DNA of 64,000 bases. Origin: Saururus chinensis (taxonomy: Eukaryota > Streptophyta > Magnoliopsida > Piperales > Saururaceae). The notes under the pieces were generated by a model. That model did no database searches and was not told the DNA's origin. It was given only the letters and a program-made list of their open reading frames with translations. Below, piece by piece: positions 32,608 through 46,124 of this stretch. Both the position numbers and the translations under genes were made by a program. The stretch lies in NCBI GenBank assembly GCA_035235625.1, contig CP141145.1:2108001-2172000 (forward strand). Direction: 5' to 3'. Each line of letters starts with the position of its first letter. Within the stretch, counting starts at the first letter, position 1.

Positions 32608-34674
32608 TGCAACACCCTGACCCGAGATACTACTAGGACCGGGAATGTTCAAAAGACAAAATCAAAGTAAATTAAATATTTTATAAAAAATTAAATTTTG
32701 AGCAATTATGGGTGGCAAACTATGTATGTGAGTTTGATAATGTTCCTCTTCGCGGAACTTCTTTGCTCCATTGCGCTAAGAGTTAGAACAAACCTAATCT
32801 TATATTCCATTTGCATTGGGCCAATGTAGTTGTACCATTGGTTGACTACGTATGTATTAGATAATCTCTACGATGTTATTCTAATACAATCAAATCCGAA
32901 CATAGTTTTGCCTAATAGCTATTACGTGCATCAAGTATCACAAAATCATATCCGTGTATTCTTATATCCTAATAAAGCATCCAAAATTAGATGGAAACGT
33001 TATAAATCATAGGAGTTGAACAAAAACCAATAAATTAGTAGAATATACATCTCACTTCAGAACACACAACAAAGCTGATTAGCTTATATCAGATCCCATT
33101 AAATTATATTATATCATAATAGTTTAGATTGAAACATATCAGATTAAGCAGAGCATTTCATAGCTTATCTGATCATATTAGCTCAAAGCATATCAAAACA
33201 CATCGAATCATAGCATAACATGTCTTAAGAAACACATGCATTCATATAATCATATATTTTAATCAACATAATAATATTACTAATTAAAACACACATGCAT
33301 ATAAATCAAGTAAAATTGGAACATAAGAAATGTTTATTCCTGTGTAGTCCCAGAAGTCGCGACTTTTGATGTTGCTCGTTTTCTCTGGGCGTCCTCTTGT
33401 TTAGATTTATCTTTCTCCTTTCATCCGAAGGTGTCGGATATCACCACTTTTTCGCCTGAGATATTTCTTTCTTTGCAGCCCGAAGGTGGCGGACATGGCC
33501 TACCCTTGACCCAGCGTACTTTACACTTCCCCAACCCGGAGACTTTCTCTCTACGCCCCCATAGGTGATGAATAGACCTTTCCCTACCCGGAGACAATTT
33601 TTTTTTCATGCTTGTACGTTGGGACAGAACCTCCCCTTAACCCAAGCATATTTCTCTCAATGTGTGGCACATTGATGGAGGATAGAGCCTCCCCTTCTCT
33701 ACGCCACTACCCTCGTGGTGGCCTAATGACAGAGGACAAAGCCCCCTATTGTTCTGGGCCACTTCTCTCTCCTCAGGCCCGAGGGTGACAGGTAGAGTCT
33801 CCCCTTACCCCAGGGTGTTTCCCCTTAGAAAGTTGCTAGCTTAAAGAATGAATGCTTCCATTACATAGAACATCCTTGATTTAGATAAGAACGCCTTTTG
33901 AATTGACAAAAATGGACTCGGAACGACCACTAAAACTCCCCAAAATGTTTGGACAAAAATCAGAATTTATAGGGGAAGGTGTGCAAGCTTACGACAAAAA
34001 AAGGGGCACGCACACACAGACGTGAGCCATGCATCTCTCATCCACTGGACTGAACACATGGAAGGTGTGCACATGACACACTCATGATGCACTCGTGATG
34101 CGCGCACCCACTACCCATCCCACAATTCACCGCGCAATTGTGTGGGCTTCGCATCGTGCGAATGGTCGAGATTGCGTAGTTTAGCTCTCGTGTTGCACGA
34201 ACGGCCGAGATTGCATTGCATGGCTATCAAGCGGTGTTTTCCTTCAACAAAGCGGCTTGGTTCGGCTCAAGCCACTGACATCATATATTTTGTCTTTTTC
34301 TTAATATTTTATTATTATTTCACTCAAATACAATTCTAACTTCAAAAGGCAATAACTTCTTATCCTGAAGTCGGAATCATGCATTCTTCATACCGATGGA
34401 CTCATATCGACAATCCCTTTAAAAATAGACCCCACATGGATAGGTTATCCGATACTTTTTAAGTAGGTCCCATCATTTATGGCACATTTCTCGAGGTTAT
34501 AACTTTTGCTCGTAACCTCTGTTTCCCTTGTTCTTTGATTCGTTATGCTCGTTGCTTTGAGCTCGACACATATACTGAGATTTCCTTCCCTTGAAAAACA
34601 TTAAAAGTTAACTAAAAAGTACATAATTACCTCTAACCCTTGGTTTGTGTGTAATCAGAATACGGGATGTTATA
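32608..34674 (-). mobile_element. Solo LTR, family X copy 2, TSD GCTTG
   Basis: The 2067-bp LTR begins TGCAACACCCTGACCC and ends GGGATGTTATA (complement TATAACATCCC, a degraded TG start). It is flanked by GCTTG at 32603-32607 and GCTTG at 34675-34679. It aligns along its length with 1713-2290 plus 8442-10000. There is no internal domain, so it arose by LTR-LTR recombination. It contains the shorter version of the 57-bp minisatellite at about 33420-33830. Confidence 0.9.
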
Positions 34675-34679
34675 GCTTG

Positions 34680-36418
34680 GACTCAATCATGTCCATTTCA
34701 ATGAAATTTGAAAAAAGTTCATTTCATTCCATAAAATGGGACGATAAACGCCAATTTACACAAAATAGGATAAATAGATATATTTGGCATTTTTTTCTCA
34801 TTACTAGGGTTGCTAAAATTTCAAGGAATTCACTATAACATCTCTCTAGGTGAGTCAAAATTTATTCTTCCTCTTAATTTCTTATGTTTTGATTAAAATC
34901 AAATGTCTTTCTTACATGATCTTAATCCTCATGTCTTCTTCTGTTGGAATCTCTAAAATTCCCTTGTTTTTATTCTATTTATAGTACCCTAGATCTTTGT
35001 TTTATATTAATAACTTTGTTAATTATGTTCATAAGGAAGTACATGAAATTTCTTGTTAACTATGAATTATGAAGATTGGATATTTGATTGCAATGATATT
35101 TGGTTAAAAATCATGGTTTTACATAATTATGTTCACCCCGATTGATCACCCATACGGCCGATCAATCTAAAAAGTTTGTCTTTTTCTTTTCTACATACTA
35201 GGTAACTGATTGATTACCCAATGGACTGATCGATCAGCCAACCCTACAAATTCTAAAATTTTAGGGCTGATCGATCGGTTACTTATGGCTGATTGATCGC
35301 CCTAGTTTATGATTTGTCTGTTTTATCACCCAATTGTCTGGCCCACTTATTTTTTACTTATGGACATAATTTAAAACCTGATCTTCATGGTTTTGATTGG
35401 TCTTTTGCATGTAGTTAACCAAGTATTGTTGTTGTATAATAGGGTTACATAAGCATACATGAATATAATGTTCTTTTAAGGAATTCATGCTACATACATC
35501 ATATTTTAGCCTCATATAATCTTATTTTCTAAATCATGTTTACTGAGATTAACCATGAATTGTGTACCATGATTAGCCATAACTTTATGAAGATTTCCAA
35601 ATTAGCCATGTCAGATTTAGAATGAATTAGTTTTCTCTATGAAAGGGAAGGGTTTTCCATTCTAAAAGGGTGGGTTTTTCCTCCCCAGGTGAGATGACTA
35701 CAATTATTGAGATGAACTACTGAGATATTGGAGGTGTGCTTTAGGATTATTTGGTCATGTCTATGTGCACTAGCTTGACCTGGTATGTTTAGCATTTCTA
35801 GTTTTGATTGCCTGGTAAAAGGTAAAAGGTAATAGGTAATAATATCTTTAGTTACTATAGTTTTACCATCTTGCAACGTATGTTTGACAAATGCTTGAGA
35901 TTATTTACACCGCTATTATTGTGTATAGTTTTGGATTCGACTTTGAGATATATTTACATAGTTTCTATGTAAGGAATTGATATGCATCTCAAAAATGCAC
36001 TTGTGGTGTTAATGTAAGCTTGTCATATTTCAAAATCTTATTGGGCTATGCTCAACCCTGTTTTTTTGGGAATCCTTTAGGAATCCCTTGTGTGGTTGTG
36101 TCATGTAGGTGCTCGGGATGACTTATTTTGAAAATAAGCAAATGTTAAAGTAATGCTCTTTCGGGATAGGAATTCTTCTAAGGGATATATAGGAGTAGAT
36201 AGTGTGAAGGAACTCTGAAGACATCATAGTTACATTGATAGTACTTCTATTTCAATGATGGTATATCTTTCTTGTAGTTTAAAGGCTTATGCTATTCCTT
36301 ATGCCATTGCATTCAGTATTATGTACAAGGATGCTTAGTATTATTTAAAAGAGAAGTAGTTAAATTTCTTTTATATTCTCCAATTTTTTTAAAAATGAAG
36401 TAGTAGCTTGGTTGTGTA
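34680..36418. other. Retroelement-like non-coding sequence with GATCGATC palindromes
   Basis: There are no genes. At 35140-35310 several near-palindromes of the kind 'ctgatcgatcagcc', 'ctgatcgatcggtt' and 'ctgattgatcgccc' occur, like those in the LTRs at 36419-37854 and 57806-61094. A small 'ggtaaaaggtaa' tandem lies at 35815-35840. It is probably part of a long gypsy LTR that continues after the solo LTR inserted at 36419. Confidence 0.45.
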
Positions 36419-37854
36419 TGATCGTTTATAATTAAACCCTTTGCAAGTGTACAAGGTAATTGTACTAGGATGAGTATTTAAGGGTTGTCGAACCTCAGGG
36501 ACGGATGAATAATTACTAAATATAAAAAAGGAATTTGCTGATTGAAAACTAAAACAACTTATACTTAAATTAAGTAAAGGAAAAGAAAATAACTAGTTTA
36601 AAAACAAGAGATTAATGTGATAGATTTTACTTAGGAAATCGAATCCACTATAGAACCGTAACAATTCCTTAACTTTTAATCTAAATCTAGTGTGAATATG
36701 AACAAGTATTCTCAGCTACAAGCTAGAATTACTTCAGAAAGAATCATTAATTAATTTCCATGGCATGAACTATCTTCGACAATAGCACGAATCATCTACA
36801 CTAAATAGCTATAGGCATGACCCGTCTAATCTTAGTATAACTCATCCAAGTCCTTAATTATCTGAACATTAAAACTATTGTATGATCATCTCATCTAAAT
36901 CACAGAAATTAGAATTGATGTAAATATCAAAACCACATCAATCTATCATCTACAAGACAATAAATCAACATAGATTTGAATAAACATTAAAAAAGCTCTT
37001 TCATTAAAAAGGAAATCCTTATCATACAATTGTCATAATTCACAACTGAGATCTAAATTAAAAAGAAAAGAAACTGAAACTTATCTATAGGTTCATCAAC
37101 TCCTAAGTAAAAGAATAGTTTAGCCTTCCATGGTAGAAGAAAATAATTCAATCTCCCTTGAAAGCTTTGGCTTCTTCTCCATCTTCTTCTTCCTTCTTCT
37201 CTTCAGAAAATCTACTTGTTCTCCCTTAATTTCGGTGCCAAATAAGTCTTTATATAGGCATTAGATCCGTAAGAAAAGAGTTGGATATGAGAAGGACTCA
37301 AAATTGGGTGAAATAAGGAATCTGCGCGTTATGCCGATCGATCGCCCTGCATGCCCGTTCGAACTCTTATACTGCATTTTGCATCAAAATCACGTTATCC
37401 CGTTCTAACTCCCTGCTTGACGTTCGAACGGCTACACTGTTTACGCAATTTGGACAGTTTTCTGGATGATCCGTTTTACGTTCATTAAGCTCTTTCTTTC
37501 ATGTCCATATTAATTTCCAACTTGTTTATAACTCCGAAAAGTTGTCCAAATCACTTTAAAATATGTCAAGACTATTTTCATTTATTCCAAGTATCGTCCA
37601 AGAGTTCGATAAGCGCATATTACCTACAAAGCATAAAATATCTCATTTTAGACATGTAGAATATTACTAAAATTCCAACTTGATTTAAATGTATATCTAA
37701 ACTACTAATAACTACAAAAATATTAATAATTAAACTAAAATACTAATATCTATATTAATCTAAATAAACCATAACTAACTTTAAATTAACCTAATCTATA
37801 CTAGCAAATAAGGTAAAAAGGCATATAAAATATATATATATTTCATACTTATCA
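36419..37854. mobile_element. Solo LTR (1436 bp), TSD GTGTA
   Basis: The element begins TGATCGTTTATAATT and ends ATACTTATCA. It is flanked by GTGTA at 36414-36418 and GTGTA at 37855-37859. It contains 'ttgtcgaacctcagggacgg' near 36486, a motif I associate with gypsy (Athila/Tat-like) LTRs, and 'ccgatcgatcgccc' and 'cgttcgaacggc' near 37336-37430. There is no internal domain and no coding sequence. Confidence 0.88.
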
Positions 37855-38189
37855 GTGTATTTTGATTGAACTCAGGGCTTTGGTTAAAAGTTGTCACATC
37901 GTCCAGCCCATTCAGATCAGGGTGCCTGACAATTTATTAGTGTTAGAGTTTGGCTTTATTTGAAAGTAAGCGATATTAATAGAAGTTGGAACATCACCAT
38001 TAATGGGGAGTGAGATAATAAAAGAATTAGATAATACTAGCAATGTTGCTACCTTTTGTTCATTGTTTTAAGTGCTTGCTTTGGTTTGTGTTGTTTAATT
38101 TTGGTGTTCAATCATGTGAGTTAATTATGAGAGTTAACACCTAGAGGCTTTGTAGATGGTGGGTTCTAGTCAAGTACGGGCAAACAGCA

Positions 38190-38866
38190 GCTGGACAGCT
38201 AGGGATCTAGGTGTGGATAACAGTCAGCCATTAAGGATTTAAGGGACTGACTCAAATAGTGCAAGTTCAGCAATAGGGTAGGCAGCGCAATGGCAGATAT
38301 AAGCAATTGACCTTGGTGGGTTTCCAGATGTTGAATACTCCCAGCTTCAAGGGCAAGACGGATCCAACTGAGACAAATAACTCGAAGTTGCATATGGAGA
38401 AGATCTTCAGTGCTAGAAGGTGCTTAGAGGAAGAGAATACCCACCTTGCTGTGTTCACTTTTAAGGGTGAAACTTAGTGTTTGTGGCTTTCAATTGTGAG
38501 GTAGCAGTTTCACAATCAAGTGGATATTACTTGGAGGGAATTCTTAGTTAATTTTTATGACAAGTATTTCCCTTTGCATGTGCAAGAAGATAAGAAGAAA
38601 GAATCAAAACATGAAGCAATGATCTATGACCATCATTAAGTATAAAACCAAATTCGTGGAACTAGAATATTTTGCTCATCTTCTCTTTGATGATGAGTAC
38701 GAGAGGGAAAGGAAGTTTGATGATGGACTAAAGCCTTATATAAGAGGTCGAGTGGTACCTTTTGACTTGAGACTTTGCCATAAGTCATAGCAATTGCTAT
38801 AGTTGTAGCGAAGGACTTTGATGATTGCCATAGGAGGAGAACACAAAGAAGAATAGGCGGGGTGAT
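38190..38866 (+). pseudogene. Ty3/gypsy gag remnant
   Basis: Translation in shifting frames gives gypsy gag blocks in order: DPTETNNSKLHMEKIFSARR, THLAVFTFKGET, ITWREFLVNFYDKYFPLHVQ, then ELEYFAHLLFDDEYERERKF and DGLKPYIRGRVVPFDLR. These correspond to the Retrotrans_gag domain (W-EF...YFP, then F..GL.P.IR). Stops and frameshifts break it at several places, for example after KGET and before QIRGT. No protease, RT or integrase follows; instead LTR-like sequence begins at about 38868. Confidence 0.85.
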
Positions 38867-38867
38867 T

Positions 38868-41800
38868 GTAATGTCCCCAATTTTTCACAATTTTATGTGA
38901 TATTCATGCTATTTTTTTATCATTTTTATATGAAAATTTTAACTCTTCGGTGTATTTATCTTTGCATATAAGACCTTGATATTTATACTAGTAGAGTCGG
39001 GTGTGGAGCTTAGTTGTAGCCGTTAGGCCTCAATGTAGCACATATGTTTTTGGCGCAAATTTTGGATATATAACGCATAAAGAAGTGGAACGACGTGTAT
39101 GATGGTAATGTGAAAAAAGGGTAAAAAGTATATCACAATTCAAAAGAGTTGTCTCCAGTTATTCCTTTTGGGAATGTCTAGAATTGTGGAGAAGAAACCC
39201 GGGAGTGATTCCGGACCCTCTATCATGCCTCCGTTGTTGCGAGATTCCACCACTTCTTGTCAGAATCCACTTGGCATTGCCGACATAAGTCCGTTGGTAC
39301 TAGCTAGGACCACTGCTATAGCCTCTGTGCTCCTCCACATGCTACTCATGTTTTCCATTGATTTTCACCATGTTTTATTGGTGGCGAGCCATCGAAAAGC
39401 TTTTCATAGATGGTTGCCGCCGCTCTCCACTAGACTTAACTCCGTCTAGCTGCCAGGACTCTAGAGGCGTCAGCCAGAGCTTCCGCCACCCTCACCTTGC
39501 TCCTCCTCTAGCTACGATATTTGACCTTATTTTTTTCCACTGTGTTAGCTTGGCCGTCGAATGAATGTGTCGTCTTCTATGTGGCTATTTCCAATCGGCC
39601 ACCACAATTCCATCCCTTGTTTGGCCAGAAACTTGCTCCCCACTCATTCCTCTCCCTATCCTGGCCATATATGGGCACGTCTCCAACCCCCACACTATTC
39701 CTTTCCCTTCTTCCCGAACCAAACGACCCATCTGTGTGGGACTTTGGGTTGCCGCTGCTGCCACTGGCCAACTACCGAGGGTTTCACCTAGGCCTAAAGA
39801 TGATGGCAGGGTCATCCCAACCTAGCACTACCACCCCCTAGTTTGGTTCCAGCTTACCAGTACTTCCCCCCGTTTGTACGTCGATGCCCTTCTACACAGT
39901 TTATGTCAAGCAACCTCCAACCATATTCAATTCAGTTTGCCTTGACCCAGTGATAGTGACGGTTACCTATATTGGCCTTAGTACGGCAATGGCCTATGGC
40001 CTCCACTCCGCCTCGGCTCAACTCCGAGACACCCCTTCTCCCTTTAACATGCGAGATGCACAACTGCCAGTACCAATTGTTTTGGTTGTGGGTGGCAATC
40101 AATGTTGGCGGCACTTCGATTGGCCACCACATCCTGGCCTTAGCTATGTCTCCCTTGTCGACCCATTGACTACTCTTGTTCCACTCAGATGGCCCACTTT
40201 GCCACGTGTGCAAGTGGCCACACATGCATTTTAGGGTATAGGTCCCAGTTTTGAGCAGCCTAACTATTGGATGGCTAATTTGACCACCAAAGTCCTCCAC
40301 CTCTCCTCCATCCTCGAGCATATCTCCATGCCATCCACCCATTATATCAGCCATAGTTCACACAAAAACGTCGTAGTTGAGTGTTGTCCATGGTCGATTT
40401 TGGCTTCTTACAGTCAATTGATAATTCTAACCACTAGCCGAATTCTATTTAGTTCACACTCAACTTCCGGTTGCACAACCACTCATTGGCAAGACCCTTT
40501 TCTTGGCCGCCCTATTGTGCCACGGTGGATTGCAGATTTTTCTGCACAAACTTGGGTCACCCCTGTGTTGCAATGATTACTTTTTGCTCTTCCTAAAACT
40601 TAGGACAACTGCTCTTTCATCTATGCAATGCTTTTGGCAACCAACTCTCTTGTCGACGCCGCTACCTTTGTGTGTTCGCCATCAAACGTCATGGATTATG
40701 AGGTAAGTGAGCTTTGAACTCGTAATTTAATGATAGCAAGCTTTGAATGTGTAGCAGCATACTTGGATTGTATAATTTAATGCTTTGGTTAGTATGTGAT
40801 TATTCAATTGCATGATGTAAGAGTGCAAGACGATAAATGATGATATGTTTGAAATTCATGTGACATGTGTGTGTGCTAAAAGTATGTTTGATGTTTGTGG
40901 ATTATGTGTGTGCCTGTGATGGCTAACAAGTATGTTAATAAGCTGTGTATGAAATTGTGTATATTATACATATGTATGATGGACATACATATGAAGATGA
41001 CCATATGCCTATATGAAGGATATGTGTATGTGTGTGGGCGGATGTATGGGCGATGGACTATAAGAGATGATAGAGGGTTTGGTATGGATTTGTTGTGGAT
41101 TGGCAACTGTATGACAAAAGACGAAGGATGTAAGTTTAACGAGTGAGGATTGGAATGGATCGGTTTAGATTAGTGCATATTGGGGCTTCAGTAACTAAGC
41201 ATATTTAAGGTTTCATGCCTTATGGGGGATTGTCAAACAGTAACAGTGCTGCATAATTATACAAACATAATGTCAATATTATGAAGTAGAAAGTAAGCAT
41301 AATAATTGAGGTATAAGTAAGAGGGTGATAACTAGAGTTGGCTCTAAGGAGCTTAGTTTTATGATGTCTGAGTAATATATTTTAGCCATAAGGTGGATAG
41401 AGGAGACTATATAAATATGTAAGAATTTTGTGTACAATTAGTTATATTGTAAGATGGATGGGTTAAGTGAAGTATGCCGCCCTGATGAACTAGGGTTTTA
41501 GAATGAGCTTAATTTTAGATTGATCTGTGCAAGACTATAAGAATGAAAGTATTTTTACGATAATTGTACTACATAAATTACTTAATTCAAACTTAAATTA
41601 TAAGCAAAAGTAATGATAGCATTGTAAGTTTCAAACTTGAGGATTTCGATGGATTAAGTTTCGTGTTTAAGCTAGTTGACAAAGAGTCAGCTGAGCATTT
41701 CTCATATCTTGCCATGGTGTTTACCCTATGGGATGTTGTCTGTCTGTTTTATTAAGCCCTATATGTCTGACGCTCTATTGAGAGCGTTGCATGTTTCTGC

Positions 41801-42850
41801 CCTTAGTCGGTACTGTATGATTTTGCCCAAGAGTGGCACTATAAGATTTTGGCCTAAAAGTGGCACTCTATGATTCTACCTTAATTGGCACTATATAGCC
41901 CTTATTGGGATTGTATGGCCCCTGGAGTGGGCATTTGCGCGCTTTGGTAAGTAGTATTATGGAACTTCTCTTACCTATTTGAACCTATGCCCCATGAGCA
42001 TAGGTGTGTCTTGCATTCGAAAAAATTTCATAGCGTCTAGTCACTCCCTAGAGGTTAAGGCCTCAATGGCATTCCTTTCCATTTTGACCTTAGAGCTTAT
42101 AAATTGTAATGAGCTTCAATGGTCGATAGATGCATATGATTATATGAGTATGTATGTTTCTAAGTAAGTTTGTAAGATTCTAAGTAAGGCTAAGTGTAAG
42201 ATTCTGAGTAAGTATATAAGAGTATGTTATGAGTAAGACTGTTAGAGTATGCTTCTGAGCAAGACTATAAGTGTATGTTTCTGAGTAAGAATTTGAGTAA
42301 GATGGTATGAGTAACATTGTATGAATGTACTGACTAAGATTGTAAGTATAAGGATTGTATAAGTAAGGTGTAAGTGTAAGAGAGGTAAGATGATACATGT
42401 TTGTGTATGATTATCATACTATGCGACTCTGTTGTGATTTGTAAGCTTTATGCTTCATGGTTGAGTGCATGAATACATCTACGTATGGAACTACAAAGTT
42501 CACTATTTAGATTTTCCATACTGAGTATTTTCCTACTAAATATAAAAAGACTCATTTTTCCTATTTTTTAGCCCTGATGTTCAGGTGGCTATTGCAGGTT
42601 TGTGACAGAGAGCTTTTTTAGATGGACACTTATTTTTTGTGGGTAGATTGACTTCCAAGGGTTCAGGTATAGCCTTGACTCCATAAAGTCTTTATTATTT
42701 ATGTCACGATCTAATGTATTTGGTTTCGTGCTGTTGAAGGATGATACTAGCTTTTTAGACTTGAAATTTGGATTATACTGTTGATTATTTATGGGACTCA
42801 TACTCAGGGATGTCTAGGAAAGATTTGTATTTAAAGTCCATGATCATGGT
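38868..42850. mobile_element. Long gypsy LTR-like region, poorly bounded
   Basis: It begins TGTAATGTCCCC right after the gag remnant, as an LTR would. The interior has a GC-richer portion (39200-40700) where many frames on both strands are open without recognisable domains, then loose repeats: 'agtggcact.ta.gattttg' at 41810-41900, and 'tgagtaaga.t.taagagtatg' at 42170-42330. I could not find a clear end or target duplication, so the borders are provisional. It could be a ~4-kb LTR or several fragments. Confidence 0.4.
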
Positions 42851-43172
42851 AATTTCTTTCCCACATTTATTTTTGAGTACCGCCTAAGAATGTTTGGTTT
42901 GGCAATACAAGGTTTGATTGAAAAAATTGATGTGTGATATTCTAAATTATAAAACTGCTTCACAAGTTTAGTATTTCATCCTTTTCCTAATTATTAAGAA
43001 AGTATGTTGAAAAATCTCACGCATTGTAGTGATTTGCAGGGAGATTATAATCAAAAGCCTTGTGAGAACAATTGCAACATTTCGGGTAATATCAGGTCAA
43101 GCAATTCGGAGAACAATTTCCACATGAACAATAATAATAATGTTCAGATAGAGAGAACAAATAAAGGGGATT
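42851..43172. other. Inner spacer end, nothing recognised
   Basis: AT-rich sequence before the right inverted-repeat arm. It may include gypsy gag-like text (about 43035-43170, 'gacaattgc...aacaataataataatgtt'), but I cannot support a domain. Confidence 0.4.
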
Positions 43173-43639
43173 GCTAAACAAATTGTACCAAATTTTGTAG
43201 TAATTTATTCTAAACATTATTGTACTTTATGAGTATTCTCACCTCAAGACTAGGAGTACTTGGGTGAACCACACCTTGGTATAACTTGAGATAAGCCGAA
43301 CCCACTAATTTTTCAATAAAAATTCCAAATAATTCCAAGAAGTTTCCTTGTTACTACTCTATCACAAATACTACTCTAAATGTCTAATATAATCAAGCAA
43401 CAAAGGCAATTAAAAGATAATTATAGTTAAAATCTCTAATACATTTTTAACTTTTTGAAAACAATTATGATATCTTGATGGCCATTTGAAGAGGCACCGG
43501 GAAGTGTTTATATCTTGAAAAGTAATGGTCTTTAACTACATCTCTTTTATTAAAAAATAACTATAAATTATTGGTATGAGGTCCCACTTCTACCTTCATA
43601 TCTTGAAGTAACCTCTTGCAAAAGGGTTAGGAGGCACTC

Positions 43640-45978
43640 ATGCTTTCCACATCTTCCAGCAGCATCACGGGTCATCTTGTTCATGGGTGGTCGGTCCACT
43701 AGATACCACTGAATGCACGATAATGGCACCACGGTCCGAAGGAATTTTTAGATTGGTGGAAAGCAGGGGAAAGAAAAGGAATCTTCCTAAAATCCCCAAA
43801 TTTCTACTGTTTGGTGCAATGGGGAAAGAGAAACTAGAGTGAAAACTGAGAGAAAATAGATGAAAATTTTGCCGAAAAACTTTTCACCCAACAACTTATA
43901 GATTTTGGGAGAAAATCAGCGTACTAAAGACTTATGTCTTATCGCTACTACCACTATTATCACTAACAACGCTTTCACCATCGCCATTGCTACTACTACC
44001 ACCACCACCGTTGTTGCCACCACCACTACTGCTGCCACCGTCACTACTGCCATCACCACCCCCACTACCGCTACTGCCATCACCACCCCTACCATCACTA
44101 CCATCATCACCACCACCACTACAACCACCACCACCACAGCCGTCACTGCTACCACTACCTTTGCCACCACCACCCCTGCCACCACTATCACCACCATCGC
44201 TGCCATCGACACTACCACTGCCACAGCTACTACTACTTCCACTACCCCCACTACCACCGTTGCCTCCATCACAACCAACCCTGCCACTGCCACTGCCACT
44301 GCTACTACCACTACACCCACTATCACTATCACCCCCACCACCAATCTTGCCACCATCACCGCCACCGCCGCCACCACTACGCTACCGCCGCCACCGCCAC
44401 AACCACCGCCGCCACCACCACCACCGCAGCCGATGCTGCTACAGCCACCACCACCACTACCACTACCCCCCCCACCACTACCACCACCGCTAACACCACC
44501 AGCATCGCCAACACCAGCATCGCCGTCGTTCTTGCCGCCACCGCCACAACCACCACCACCGCCATCGTTACCACTACCGCTAGCGCCCGCACTACCACCA
44601 CCACCACCACCGCTGCCACAACCACCACCTCTGCCACCACCATCGCCGTTGCCGCCACTACCACCACCACCGCCATCGTCACTACTACCACCACTACTAT
44701 CACCACCGTCCACCGCTACCACCACTGCTATCACAACCGTCACCGATCAATCTTCTCGTAACATCATTTGTGCAACCAAACTATAAAAATTTTTAGGAAT
44801 CTCCTAGTTTCTCTTTCACCTAGATTCACTTTCTTTTTCTTTTTCCCTTTCTCCCAATTTTTTACCAATATAAACAGACCCTAAGTAGGTCGAGATGTCA
44901 AACAAGGATTTACTTATGTCCATGCTATATGTAATGGTCGAGACACGCAGGAAAAGTACACGCAAACATGCCTATACACTTTGGGCACAAAACTCCCTTA
45001 CGTTCTCTACTTTGATGATCTATTCAATTCCATAAATTGAAGGGGCTATTGCAAAGGTATTGACAAAACGTGATTGCATATTGTATGATCAATTTTTAAA
45101 ATTATTCTTGAATTGATATATTGCAAGGGTTTTTAGTTTAGGAGACAGTGTACATATATTATCGGATATATAGTCAATGTCAACAATGGTGCCCGCATTA
45201 TCCAAACTAAATATGTTTTTTTTTTCTTGGTTTAGGCACCACTGAATATTATTACATTAGATACTGAAAGCAAAGTATATATGAATGTTCATCCGAATTA
45301 CACATTTGTTGATATCTGGCTTAATTAAAAGGTAAAGAGTTCTTGATGAATACATATTTTCGTGGTCGTCATACGGGGACTCCAGCGAATCAGGCGAACC
45401 CGTTTCATTCAAAGAGGCAGTCTCAAAGAGAGGGCAGAATTTGAATAACTATTCGTATAATTTTGATACTCGTAGACAAAAAAGGTGGAACGGTCGATGG
45501 AATGGAGATGCTCTTTCCTTTTGGTAATGGGCTTGGAACATTCAACATATGCCATCTCTCCTTTGTATTGGCAAAAGTAACCTCTGCGTCTTCTACATTC
45601 TTCAGTAGGAAACAGACGGATACAATAATTTAAATAATAGTTAGCTAAGTTGGTGGAAGAGAGATTAAGGTAGCATCTATTTGCCTTGCAGTATTCATCA
45701 TTATTGAGAGAAGCCCCACGATCATCCAAATTGGGTACCAACAAAATGCGTTGTTTTTTCTCTCAGTAAAAAGTCATTTGGGTCTTCATCACACAGCTGA
45801 TATTTGCATGCCACACTAACGAGATTGGTCATTTAACCTGAATGGAAATCGGATTTCTGGTCGATTCCCATGGCATCTGCTTGCCTTGGAGTACTCATCA
45901 TCATTGGGAGAAGCCCCACTATCAGCCAAACTGGCTCCTAAAAAAAAGAGAAATAGAATGCTCAGTGATCTAGCCATC
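43640..45978 (-). pseudogene. Decayed LRK10L/WAK-type receptor kinase (right arm)
   Basis: This is the mirror copy of the pseudogene at 29770-32015, read on the minus strand. Its start codon is at 45976-45978 with the same signal peptide, then the GUB_WAK-type segment (45790-45910). The frame at 45409-45744 keeps NDEYCKANRCYLNLSSTNLA and CIRLFPTEECRRRRGYFCQY open for longer than in the left copy. The kinase scrap near 43640-43735 corresponds to CIQWYLVDRPPMNK. The body is interrupted by the CCA block. It is non-functional, and the two arms have decayed independently to some degree. Confidence 0.8.
43945..44745. repeat. CCA/ACT low-complexity block (~800 bp)
   Basis: Complement of the left-arm GGT block and about 55 bases longer. 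Frames rich in Thr, Pro/Leu or Val/Gly are open on both strands for the same compositional reason and are not called as genes. Confidence 0.95.
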
Positions 45979-46124
45979 TTGTAAATTTGGGTCTTTGCTT
46001 TGTAAAACGAAAGGTCATTGGGGTCCTCAGCTTACACAGCTAGTCCAAGTCTTCCATCCACTAGGCCAACTCTTCCATATTGTGTATTTGGGTCTTTGCT
46101 TGGTTAGTTGATATTTGCCACCTA

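Larger units (their letters stand above)
43173..46124 (-). repeat. Right arm of long inverted repeat (partner 29654-32510)
   Basis: This is the reverse complement of the left arm along its length: kinase C-terminal scrap (about 43640-43735), low-complexity block (43945-44745), flank, ectodomain pieces (45409-45980), and the outer 'tatttgccacctacc' at 46110-46124. The spacer between the arms is about 10.7 kb. Confidence 0.9.

Noticed and set aside
39168-40706. Many overlapping open frames on both strands in the GC-richer stretch
   Set aside because: No recognisable domain, no consistent strand or splice pattern; openness follows base composition within LTR-like sequence.
43026-43033. TTGTAGTG resembling a CACTA right end
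   Set aside because: No ACAACAAAA-type extension, no subterminal repeats and no matching left end or duplication; a chance 8-mer.
43905-44786. Thr-, Pro- and Val-rich open frames on both strands
   Set aside because: Same cause in the complementary CCA block of the right arm.
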